Shown here in pieces: positions 10,633-22,290 of a stretch of DNA of 64,000 nucleotides. This DNA comes from Henckelia pumila (taxonomy: Eukaryota > Streptophyta > Magnoliopsida > Lamiales > Gesneriaceae). Position 1 is the first letter of the stretch. Each line of letters opens with the position of its first letter. The position numbers were made by a program, and so were the translations under genes. Location of the stretch: the NCBI RefSeq assembly GCF_033568475.1, contig NC_133123.1, positions 16,044,622-16,108,621 on the forward strand, read 5' to 3'. Under the pieces are notes generated by a model. It ran no database searches. It had not been told where the DNA came from and saw nothing but the letters and a program-made list of their open reading frames with translations.

Positions 10633-10918
10633 TTATTTTAAGAAAGATATTTTATCTATATTTTATATCTAATAAAAGTCATGTTATTTATAATATCATG
10701 CTCATGGAATGAAACTTTTTATTTTGTAATGTAATGGTTACTGGTTTAGAAAATATGAGGTCCCTCTGGCTCCCACACTGAGACTCAACTGTGTTTTAGT
10801 GCCGGTTTTATGAAAATTTCCATCACATGTATTATATTATATCCTCTTTTGTTCTCTGCTCACATTATATATACACCTCCTTCTTCGTCTTCAATTCTCT
10901 GACTCACAAAAGACGAAA
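10633..10918 (+). promoter_or_regulatory. MMT promoter and 5' leader
   Basis: Only 286 bp separate the mariner from the MMT start codon. A TATA box (ATTATATATAC, about 10864-10874) is followed by a pyrimidine-rich stretch (CCTCCTTCTTCGTCTTC), typical of a plant transcription start, giving a leader of roughly 20-25 nt. Upstream elements of the gene must lie in this short gap or beyond the transposon. A 22-nt segment near 10790-10811 is identical to part of the LTR remnant at about 7170. Confidence 0.6.
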
Positions 10919-13900
10919 ATGGCTGGTGCCGGTGTGTGTGAATCCGTGGAAGAGTTTCTGAAGCAGTGCCAACGGTCCGGTGACTCCGCATACAGTGCAC
11001 TACGATCACTCTTGGACAGACTGGAGGACCCCATCACCCGAACCAATGCTCGGATCTTCCTGTCGGATCTTCAGAAACGGTTCGCATCCGACGGAGCCTC
11101 TCACAGTTGCCTTCAAACTTACCATTTCCAAATTCAAGACATCTACCTCGATCACTATGAAGGTCAACCACCTTTTCCCGCATTTCAATTGCTTATTGGA
11201 TGATTCTGTTTGTTTACGGTGATTCGATGAAAATATTTGTTTCACAGAATTTTGGATGGTTTTACGGTATTTGTTTTTGGGTTTTATGTCTAATAACGAA
11301 GACAGTAGAAAGTGCATACTTTAGGAAAAAAGCGAGCAGAATGTATGATTTTTTTTTTTTTTTTGTAAAATTTCACGACGTTGACCTTTGATTTGTCTTC
11401 TGATTCATAGTTTTATTTTGGATTTTTATTATAAACAGTAGGACAGTGTATAAAACGTCGGTGATCAAGTGATCTTCTGACGAAATGCTTTTCCGCTATT
11501 TGGTTTCGTTTTGGAGTTTCTGGGAAAGACTTTATGATGTTTTTTGCAATATTTTCGTGGAATAAAATGAATGATTGGTGTTTTTTTTGGCTAAGAAATA
11601 AAATTTTTGAGTAAGAAATTATTGGATAATAAAGTTATTGAAAGTTTTAAAATATTATTTTTAGGGATAGAATTTAACTAAACAAAAATTATTTCAGGCA
11701 AAAAATGAAAAGAAAAAAAAAATTATCCCTACAATTACGTTTTGAGCGATCATTTGTTCTTTTTATATTTGTTTGAACAAATGAAAGAAGAGAGTGTTGA
11801 AGCCTTACAAGGAGTACATAAGTTGATTGAGTTCGGCTTAGGCTTACTTCGAGTAATGGATTCAGAGAATGCAGCTACAAGTGGATTTATGGTTTAGTTT
11901 CACTATTAGGTGATTTATCAGTAGCCTTAGTATGTGTATGCGACAATCAATCAACATCTTGGATTGATTCGAACGAGTTCAATTGCCAACTTTTATTGCT
12001 CTGTCCATATGTATCTGACCTTTATAGGTTTCCTTTTATGTTGTCAAAGTTCATTTTATAGCAGATTGATATGTTTTTGTGACAGTTTTTACTATTTGCA
12101 GAACCTCTAGTTGCATTTACATTTGCGTATACTTTATTACAGGTTTTCATAAGAGAAAGAAACTTAAGATGATGGTTATACCAAGCATTTTTGTTCCTGA
12201 GGATTGGTCCTTCACTTTCTACGAGGGACTGAACAGGCATCCGGAATCAACTTTTAAGGACAAGACATTAGCTGAGCTTGGTTGTGGAAATGGATGGATA
12301 TCCATTGCAGTTGCTGAGAAATGGTTGCCTGTAAAGGTCTGGAATTATTTAATCCTTATAGTTTTGTGGTTGTGCATTTCATTTAATTTTGTTAAAGTTT
12401 TCATGCATCCCATCTCCAGAGATGATATACCTTTTATTGTGTTCCACTCATTTTACTGGAGACTTTATAAATGTCTACTGAGGTTTCTTAATGGACTCGA
12501 ATTTCATTTTGCAGGTGTATGGACTTGATATAAATCCAAGAGCAGTTAAAATCTCTTGGATAAATCTGTATTTGAATGCTTTGGATGACAATGGTCTACC
12601 CATTTATGACGCGGAGAAAAAAACTTTGCTTGACCGGGTCGAATTTTATGAATCTGATCTGCTATCTTACTGCAGAGAGAATCACATAGAACTAGAGCGA
12701 ATCATTGGATGCATACCTCAGGTATTCTCATAGATTTATGAATGAAATCCTTCATGCAACTTTTGGGAAATTGATAAGCTTTCCATGTCTGCAAAGTATT
12801 GACAAATTTATGCTTTTTTCGATTTTATTCTGGTGATTGAAGGATTCTTCCAAAATTGTTTACCATGCAGATTCTTAACCCTAATCCTGATGCCATGTCC
12901 AAGATGATTACAGAAAATGCAAGCGAAGAATTCTTACATTCCCTGAGCAACTATTGTGCCCTCCAGGTTGGTGTCCTGTGCAAACTTTTTCATTCTTATT
13001 GCACAGTATACTTGGGTTTGTTTCACTAACTAGAATCTTAATGCTTCGTGATGGAGTATGTTGTTGTATTGCGATTGTGATTGTTTTGTTTATACATGAA
13101 TGTGTCATTAACACAGCTTAAGTAATGTATCTGAAGTTCTGAACTCTGTCAATGTTGAGTACTCATTCAAAAACATGGGATTTTTTCGCCCCTTGAAATA
13201 TGTCGAACTTTTTCTTAATTGCCTTTTGAAAACATTCACAAATCCAATTCTCAACTAGATCAGCTCAGTCAGGTTATTTTATTTGCAGTTTAAAATTATT
13301 TGTGGTCGCTTGACCTACATCTTTGCAATGCTTATCTGTCTTATATTTCAGTTTGCTTTTAATGTTGGAACTACGTGTAGTCTCATATGCCATCATTTCA
13401 TTCTAGATCCGGTTCCTCACATTCGCAGAGCTGTTCATTCCATTCAAAATATGCTCAATCCACTGTGCTCAATGTCAAATACCTCACTGGTTTCTTGAGC
13501 TATTCTTTGTTGTCTTCAGGGCTTTGTGGAGGACCAGTTTGGCTTAGGGCTTATTGCAAGAGCTGTTGAAGAAGGAATATCTGTTATAAAACCTCTTGGG
13601 ATTATGATATTTAATATGGGAGGTCGACCAGGACAAGCTGTATGTAAGCGTTTGTTTGAGCGTCGTGGCCTTTGTGTTAACAAGCCTTGGCAAACTAAAG
13701 TTATTCAGGTGATAAAATAACTTTAATCCAATACCTATATCCATGAAATAAACACATTTTGAAGATCTAGTGTTGCAGGCTGCTGATACAGATATTTCAG
13801 CACTAGTTGAAATTGAAAAGAATAGTCCACACCGATTTGAGTTCTTCATGGGGCTTGGTGGAGACCAACCTATTTGTGCCCGCACTGCATGGGCCTATGC

Positions 13901-16900
13901 CAAAGCTGGGGGTCGTATATCTCATGCTTTATCTGTATATAGTTGTCAACTCCGACAACCTAATCAGGTATGAAAATTTATATGTTTAGATACATCTTGA
14001 AACTCACCACAGTCATATGGTGCACATATGGTGCAATTTGGTAAAGATACTAAGAAAGTGAAGGACAGCCATTCTGTTTCTCTGACAGGTAAAAAAAATT
14101 TTCGAGTTTCTGAGAAATGGATTCAAAGATATCAGCAGCTCTTTGGATTTGTCCTTTGAAGATGATTCTGTTGCAGATGAGAAGATACCATTCCTAGCTC
14201 ATCTTGCTAATGTTCTCAAAGAGATTTCTTTTTTTCCTTATGAATCACCAGCTGGAAGCAGACGATTTCGTAGTCTTATTGCTGGATTCATGAGAACATA
14301 CCATCACGTACCACTTACTGCAGATGTAAGTGACTGTCAATTACAATTGATGTTCTTATTGACTGTGATTGAAATAACCTAAATTCAATCACCATCTTTA
14401 CGGCTATTTACCTATTTTTTCTGTAAGCCTTGTGTGAAAAAAGTTCTTACCAAACTTCCTTTTACTTGTATAGTCAATTCCACATTACCGCTCATTACTT
14501 ATGAACGGAAAATGCGATATTTGTTGTCAAACAGAACAAGCACCTGTACCTTATTTGAAGTGGTCAAAGATCATATCTCTTTGTAAATGGGGGTACTCTA
14601 ATTCATGCCTTTTTGTGTAGTTTCTCAATGTGTCGTATAATCTTCTGTAAAAAATTTAAGCCCTTGGACTGATTACACCAAACATAGCTTTAAATGCTCT
14701 TACCTCAATTTTAGGTTTCTTACACAACTCTTCTGCATATATGGCTTTAAGGTCTTTATGGATAAAAAGTCTTTTGACATTGATATACTATCTTCTGAAT
14801 GGCATTTCTACTTGGATGTTCTTATGAAAATTGAGGTGGTTTATCACAAAACAATATAAATATCTGACGTGGCATTCTTTGCCTGCTTTTTTTTTTGGAC
14901 TAGAATGTTGTTGTATTTCCATCGAGGATTGTGGCAATTGAAAGTGCTCTTCGATTGTTGTCCCCCCGCCTAGCCATTGTTGACGAACAATTATCGCGAC
15001 ATTTACCCAGGCAGTGGTTAGCATCCCTAAATATTGAGGTATGGTTATTCTGAAGTCATTCGTGCAATTATGTTAGTTCTGATTATGGTGTGCAATTAGC
15101 AATAAACACAATATATAAGTCAGCATTGTTTCATTCTGAGAGGGGGGCCATGTATGATTGGTCCTTTGAAGTATGTTAATGCATCAGTTAAGGGAGTTAG
15201 GAAAATAGTACATACTAGCCCTTGAAGAGAAGTGGTTCCTGATTGCTGTCTCATATTCATGAAGAATAAAGGTTTGTGAAGATTTTCTAGGCATGTATTG
15301 CTGATATGCATGACCATGTCTACTGAATGACACACTCATTTGTTTTATTTCCTGTGCAGAATATTTTCTCATTTAAAAATGTTGACCACCTAATTTTGTC
15401 ATCGGCGGCTCTCATATTGTGTTCTTAACAATTTATTTTTGCTGTGTATCTTGTCATTTTATGCTTTAATATTAAATTTCTCCACACATGACTTAGATAT
15501 TTTTAATTTTATTATATGGGCACCTGATCATACTTTCTCATGCTACTCGCCATTCGCCAAGATATAGATGCTACTTCGATATACATTTAGTTATGGTCAG
15601 AGTAGTGCTGTGTCTAAATTTAAGTTCTGAACCAGTTTATTCACCATCTCTCTTTGTTAAAAGGTTGTTTTGATTTCTTGTGGACCACTATTGCATATTT
15701 TGTTTATACTGCTTTGAGACAATTCCAATATGTTGAATTGTGAGACAGAATTTTTCTCTTCTGGTATATATATTTAAATATAGATAGAAAAATACCTGGG
15801 GATGCTTAAACAGACAGCATGATTGGCGATTTCATGAACTCATTCTAGATGTTGTTCAGGATGTTTTAAGCACATATGTGAGCATTTCATGTGTTGCCTA
15901 GTGAAAGAAGGTACTATACTCTGATATTTTATACTTTTTTGTAGAGGACAAAAACTGGAAGAAATGTCGAGGAAGAAATCACAGTCATTGAAGCACCTCG
16001 CCAGTCAGATTTGATGGTAGAGATGATAAAAAAATTGAAGCCAGAGGTGGTCATCACTGGGATAGCTCAATTTGAGTCAGTTACGACTTCTGCATTTGAG
16101 CTTCTTTTAGATATCACCAAAGAAATTGGATGTCGTTTGTTTTTAGATATGTCAGAGCATTTTGAGTTATCTAGTCTTCCCACTTCCAATGGAGTACTGA
16201 AATATCTCGCTGGAACTCCTCTTCCATCACATGCAGCAATTGTCTGCGGCTTACTGAAAAATAAGGTGTGTATTTAATTTTGTAACATCAGATAGTCTAG
16301 TCTAGATGTAAAAGTATTAACTTAGTGTTTTCTTGAAAAGGATAAAAGTAATTCTCTGTTAAAACGTAATAGAATAGCAATTTGTTTATTATCATGAAAA
16401 CATAAGTTGATGCACAGGCCTTTATATCACATTTTGGCTATTGAATTTTAATCGCTTTAAGCATTTTTGTAAAAGTTAAGCCCTTCCAAACAATTTTTTT
16501 TTTTTAAAAAAGGGGCTTCTTTTGTTGTGGGGAGAACAATATTTTTCCATGAAAGCCCTCTCTAGTTATGCATTACACTAAGCTCTTTGGAATGATTTCT
16601 AAATCTCTTTTATTCTAACCCGAATTTTAAGCTCCCTAACATTTTGCTCTTCTTGCTAGGTTTATTCAGATTTGGAGGTGGCCTTTGTGATAACAGAAGA
16701 AGAGACAATGTTTAAAGCACTATGCAAGACTGTGGAACTTTTACAAGGAAGTACAGCCATAGTCAGTCAGTACTACTATGGTTGTCTTTTCCATGAGCTT
16801 CTGTCTTTTCAACTTGCTGATCGACACCCACCTGCTCAGGTTAGGCGGTCAACTTATTCGTCTATTATGCCATCGAGAGGTCATGAGCAGTCTTGTTTAT

Positions 16901-19094
16901 TATCAAACTTATCTGCTATTGTATCTCAAGTGATGATTAAGATCCTTTCAAACCATTTAACGCTCATGAAATTGTCAAACATTACTATTTGAAGCTAAAT
17001 TGAAGACCAAAAATATGATTTTATATTCAATTTCCTCTCTGCATTTTATCTAGATTCTAGATCTGTAATGCTTTACAACTTCAAACAAATATCTTTATGG
17101 TTTTATGGTTCATGCCTTCCTAGAGATCATGACTTCATAATCCAACACTCCCAAGGTTTTCTGTTGTACACCCAGAGAAATTCAACTCTTCTTCGTACTT
17201 CTTTGTTCCCGACTGAGATATTTTTGAGACGTTCAAAAATTTGGGTCCCAATTTCAGTTTCTATGATGTGATCAAGCATTTTAATTGCTGATGAGAAAGT
17301 TATTTCCATAGATATTCAGGTCGAATTCATTATAAAAATCTGCTTTATAACTGTTTGCTTGATTCTTTACTCTGATGCAGCGAAATGCCAACCAGACTAC
17401 AGCTTCTAAGGTCAATGACTTTTCCAGTTCCACTATCTCAGTACTTGATCAGGCCGAGTTGGCAGTAGATGAACTTGAAAATTCTATCCTGGTCCACATG
17501 GATATCGATCAAAGTTTTTTGCCCATAATAACACCTGTAAAGGCTGCCATCTTCGAGAGTTTCGCCAGACAGAACATAACAGAACCCGAAATTGATGTTG
17601 CTCGTGGCTTAAGAGAATTAATTAGCAGTAATTATGGCTTCCCATCCAATAGCAACACAGAATTTATATATGCAGACAGCCCAGTGGCACTTTTCTGTAA
17701 GTGGGTGCTCTGCTGTGTTCATGAGGGCGGTTCACTGTGCTTCCCTGCTGGTACTAATGGAAATTATGTATCTGCGGCTAAATTTTTGAATGCTGAAATT
17801 GTAAATATTCCTACAAATTCAGAAGTAGGTTTCAAAATGACAGAAAAGACTCTTACGGACGTTTTGAAGACTGTAAATAAACCATGGATCTACATTTCTG
17901 GTCCAATAGTCAATCCCACCGGATCGGTTTACAGTAACAAAGAGATAAATATTCTGTTAACCATTTGTGCTAAGTTTGGAGCAAGGGTTATACTAGATAC
18001 TTCATTCTCAGGGGTTGAATTTAACTCCAAGGGTGTAGATGGCTGGAATCTGAGAGTTACTCTGGAGAAACTTTCCTCTACCAATCCAACATTTTGTGTA
18101 TCACTACTTGGAGGATTATTTTTTAAGATGCTTAGTAGTGGGCTTAAGTTTGGATTTCTTCTTATAAATCAGCAATCTGTTGTGGATACATTCCATAGCT
18201 TTGCAGGATTAAGCAAACCTCACGGCACCATCAAATATACAGTGAAGAAATTGTTGGATCTTCAGGAACAGAAGACGGGTGATCTGCTGAATGCCATTGC
18301 AGAGCAGACTGAAATTCTGGGAAGTAGATATAAACAATTGAAGCAGGTATAATATATTGTCGATATCAATACTTATCACTTGGTGTGACTTTTGGAAGAC
18401 ATGATCAAGTAGGGATAATAGTTTTCGAAGTATCTTCATATTTACATATCATACTTGCAGAAAATATATACATTTATACACACACATAACTGATGATAGA
18501 GTTGAGGTCACATATTTGGCATACAGTCGAAGCACAAATGTTTGAGCTATTTTAGGATTTAAAATATTATTTCTATCAGCCATAACTTGATGGTTGGTGT
18601 TTGGTATTATATTATACCCCTAATTCAAAATTGTAATCAAAATTTGGTTTATCTCTGAATATACCGTCTTTTTATCCCATCAAAACACACACATGAATAT
18701 CTTTTCAGCACGAAGCAATTGCACCACGTGTAGTTTCATTCACCTGCATACTCAACACTTTCTTATGCATATTTTGTAATTTGTGGCATGACAGACACTC
18801 GAAAGTTGTGGTTGGGATGTTCTCGAAGCTCAAGGTGGTGTCTCCATTGTAGCAAATCCATCTGCCTATCTTGGCAAGACTATAAAAAATAACAACTCTT
18901 CCAGTACTCAGGAAACCAAGCTCGATGACTCAAATATTAGGGAAGTCATGCTCAAGAGCTGTGGTTTGTGCATCAATAGTGCTTCGTGGACTGGAATCCC
19001 TGGTTACTGTCGCTTCACATTCGGCTTGACAGACAGTGATTTCCAGCGTGCATTAGATTGTATCACTAAATTCAAAAGCTTAGTAAGTAACTGA
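10919..19094 (+). CDS. MMT: Methionine S-methyltransferase (AdoMet:Met S-methyltransferase), complete 12-exon gene
   Basis: The enzyme transfers a methyl group from S-adenosylmethionine to methionine, forming S-methylmethionine, in the cytosol. Exons 10919-11162, 12143-12336, 12515-12721, 12871-12966, 13520-13708, 13779-13967, 14089-14325, 14904-15038, 15945-16265, 16660-16839, 17381-18346 and 18795-19094 all have GT-AG borders and join in frame to 1085 aa, the usual length of plant MMT. Residues 126-132 (ELGCGNG) are the AdoMet-binding motif I, followed by VYGLDINPRAV; GCIPQ ends at residue 215 where class I methyltransferases have their NPPY-type motif. The C-terminal half is an aminotransferase-like fold with NPTG (842-845) and the pyridoxal-nitrogen Asp (870, ILDTSF), but no Lys at the expected spacing in SLLGGLFFKMLSSGLKFG (from 905), so transaminase activity is not expected. 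No stop, frameshift or broken splice site was found. Confidence 0.96.
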
Positions 19095-19525
19095 ACTATT
19101 CTGAAAGTTAAATTCTTACGCACCTCAGAAATCATTTGTGTTTTTTCACAACTTGATTGTTGTGAAAGATGTTGTCATTGATTGTGTATGCACAACAAAA
19201 TGTGTTGAGAAATAAAGTACGCATTTGAGGAGGAGAACTGAATGTTATTTACAGTTTGCCACATTTTGTGATAATTTTTTCACCAACTCTTTTTCCTTTG
19301 TGTATTAATATTTCTGTTTCATGCAAGTAGAAACCGAACCAAATTGTAAAATCGAACTAGACTGTAGTTAAACACGCTCAGCTCTTGATTCAAAATTATC
19401 ATCGTTGCAAGCCCTATTGATAAACACCAAAAACTCTCATTAGATTATTTACGGGTCAATTAAGTGATACTCGGCTCATGAAAGTTTTAATTTTTTATAT
19501 TCGAAGTGTTGTTTATTTTTTACTG
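19095..19525 (+). other. MMT 3' flank with probable 3' UTR
   Basis: An AATAAAG polyadenylation-like signal lies at about 19212, some 115 nt after the stop. The remaining sequence is AT-rich with no coding potential. Confidence 0.45.
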
Positions 19526-19528
19526 TAA

Positions 19529-19915
19529 GACACTATTTGGTTTGAGGTATGATATAAGTAATATATAGATAAGTAATATAATGTAATAAAAAATAAATAA
19601 AAAATGATAGTTAAAATAGTATTGAATTTGATTGATAGATTATAGTTTATTTGATTTGATTGATTAATATTTATATAAAAATGTTAAATGATTATTTTGT
19701 CCTTTTAACAATAAATAAAATAAAAATTATATTATTTATAAGGGGTAATATAGTAATTTGAATTCAATGATTTGATTGATATGAGTTAAATAATTAATGA
19801 TTTGATTGATGTAAAATAAATAGTTAATATATGTATAAATAATATGATGAAAAGAACGTAGGATAGGATGAGATGACTTATACATATATTAGTAATATAG
19901 AATAGTGTAATATAC
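19529..19915 (-). mobile_element. Tourist-like MITE (diverged copy)
   Basis: The stretch matches the reverse complement of the MITE at 20792-21178 over most of its length, for example ATATATAGATAAGTAAT, TGATTTGATTGATTAA and TTATATAAAAATGTTAAATG. The left end ACTATTTGGTTTG corresponds to the terminal GTTCTGTTTGAT of the better copy and is preceded by TAA. The right end is only approximate. Confidence 0.6.
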
Positions 19916-20788
19916 GTTGATTTGATTGAAGAATATTCTATATCTGAAAAGTATTATTTTTTGTGTTTAAAATGTTATTTTTCAAAAATAAAAATATCAT
20001 TTTTTGTTGGTTATGTAAAGAAAAAATATTGTGTAATATATACCGACTTGAGTGAACTATGTCAAAAATATTAATTTTAACTGTAGTCCGTAGGTATAGG
20101 CCGAGTCGCGAATATATATATATATGTAAGACCCTTGTACAAGAGATCTATTCAAGAAAAAATAATATTTTTTTGGGTTAAATTGAATCAGATTCTCATA
20201 AAATTGACCAATGAGACCATCTCATCGAAATTTTAATAAACAAAAGGAATATACAAAAGGTATAATCTATCGACTATCTATTTAGCCATCAAATATATTA
20301 AAGTTGACCATCTTCCTTCACTAACTAATTAACAATCAATTTGGTTAAGTCTTATTTAATTTAATTTTATAAGAGTATGACTACAATTCAGTTTAGTACA
20401 TATCTATTGATAAATTGGCAAATTGATACATGAATTATTAAAAAAAACTTCAATTGGTACATGATCAAATTAAAAAAGTCAAGTTTATCATTAACCTAAA
20501 TTGTTTTTAAGTCCAACTACTATTATTAAAATCAATTAGGTACAAAATTTTATTTTCAATGTTATTTATTGATTAATTTCAAAAATATTATATTTATTTA
20601 AAATTATAATATGATAAATGATTATCAACTCAAATTATAATATATTGAAATTATAATATATTGATGAAAATATGATAAAAATAAATATATATTACTGGAA
20701 CTCGATAACACTGTTTTTAAATTATTGAAACAAACAAAATTGTAAAAACGCGATGCTAATTTCCTAAATGATATAGTAAAGAGTTATT
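19916..20788. other. Spacer between two inverted MITE copies
   Basis: No gene or clear element was recognised. The sequence is AT-rich; a stretch near 20126-20230 (GTAAGACCCTTGTACAAGAG) could be another decayed MITE but its ends are not defined. Confidence 0.4.
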
Positions 20789-20791
20789 TTA

Positions 20792-21178
20792 GGCTCCGTT
20801 TGGTAGGATTATTATTAATCAATGTATAGTTTATCTTATCTAATCATATGTTTCTCTCGCCATATTATTTATCCTTCTATTAATTATTTATTTTACATCA
20901 ATCAAATCATTAATTATTTATCTTACATCAATCAAATCCTCGAATTTAAATTACTATATTACCTCTTATAAATAATATTATTCATCTTTTATTTATTATT
21001 AAAAAGACAAAATGATAATTTTGTATTTTTATATAAAATTCAACCAATCAAATCAAATAAACTACAATCTATCAATCAAATCAATTATTATATTCACTAT
21101 CATTTATTATTTATTTTTTATTACATTACATTACTTATCTATATATTATTTATCCTATCATCCAAATCAAACAGAACC
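20792..21178 (+). mobile_element. Tourist-like (PIF/Harbinger-derived) MITE
   Basis: The 387-bp element starts GGCTCCGTTTGGT and ends ATCAAACAGAACC, inverted repeats of the Tourist type (GG..TGTTTGGT). It is flanked by TTA on both sides (20789-20791, 21179-21181), the target duplication of PIF/Harbinger elements. It has no coding capacity. Confidence 0.8.
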
Positions 21179-21368
21179 TTAAAGTGCTAATTTAAAATTA
21201 TTAATCCAGATTATAACTAAATCATGTGATATTAGTATGGTACGTGTGCTATGTAATTTAACATGAGACAACTGAAATTTGAAAGTAATGATGATTTGAT
21301 CAGATACGTGGATTCTTTATATATAGAAATGTCACCATGGTTGATAATTATAATTATAATATAATAGA

Positions 21369-21735
21369 CAGTTTTGATCGCACGCACTCTAGGGTGCGGG
21401 GATCCACGTATACCTGTGCTCAAAACAACTTCGATTGCCTTGAATTTTTTACGGTAGGATCGTCTCGAAAATACAAATCCAACGATATATCATATGGTAC
21501 AAATTTCAATATCGGTGGTCGGAAATGTGAAGATGGCCGGATATTGCATATTTCATCTAATTTTCGGTCATCTTCATATTTCCGACCACCGATATTGAAA
21601 TTTGTATCATATGATATATCGTTGGATTTGTATTTTCGAGACAACCCTACCATAAAAATTTCAATGCAATCAGAGTTGTTTTGGACACGTGTGCACGTGT
21701 ATCCCCGCACCCTAGGGTGCGTGGAATCAAAACTG
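21369..21735. mobile_element. Foldback Mutator-like MITE
   Basis: The 367-bp element starts CAGTTTTGATCGCACGCACT and ends with the near reverse complement (GGTGCGTGGAATCAAAACTG). Its arms of about 170 bp pair almost throughout, including the GATATATCGTTGGATTTGTA segment near the middle. The perfect 10-bp direct repeat ATATAATAGA flanks it at 21359-21368 and 21736-21745, within the 9-11 bp range of Mutator-like elements. CTAGGGTGCG lies near both ends. Confidence 0.82.
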
Positions 21736-21996
21736 ATATAATAGATATATTTGTATGTGAATATATAGGAAAGGAAACCGCCTAGTTTCCCAAAAAGAAA
21801 AAAAAGAAAAAGAAACCGCCTTAATATATATTAGGATTAGGATATGGAGAGTGTTATTTACATTCCAAAAAGTATTAATAACACTCCAACTTAATTATAA
21901 ATGGTCTTACTTGACAAATTTACCCTTATTTATTTATTACCTTATATTACAAGATTTTGATTTGACCTAAATACACATTATATTTTTGTGTTACCC

Positions 21997-22290
21997 TGAT
22001 ATGAATTCTTAATGTATGGAAGGTAAACACGACTATATTAAAATCGTACCCTCAAACCAATAACAAAAGAAATCAAAAAATTGCCCAATCTTGAAAACAA
22101 GTAAAGGTTTTGGATTATTCACCTCTAGTTTACTTGAAACTAGCAACAAATAATCACGAAGAAAAAACAATTGATCACAACGGGACCTTCAAAAAACCTG
22201 TTTCTGACAACCCACGAGGATAATCAATCGACAAACGCCACAAAGTTGAAAACTTTGATAAGTTTGATTTTTTTGAGCAAGCAAAAAGCT
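21997..22290 (-). mobile_element. Fragment of a gypsy LTR
   Basis: This 294-bp stretch, starting TGATATGAATTCTTAATG, is nearly identical to 38010-38303, the end of the LTR next to the primer binding site of the gypsy remnant there. Identity stops abruptly after AAAAAGCTT. Its left boundary coincides with the LTR terminus, so this is an LTR cut off on one side. Short spacing changes are few, so the copy is young. Confidence 0.85.

Noticed and set aside
12079-12528. MMT read as broken, because single-frame ORFs are short
   Set aside because: The breaks are introns; all 12 exons join in frame with normal splice sites.
21337-21741. Two overlapping ORFs on opposite strands with similar proteins
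   Set aside because: The similarity comes from the foldback symmetry of the MITE, so both strands translate alike.
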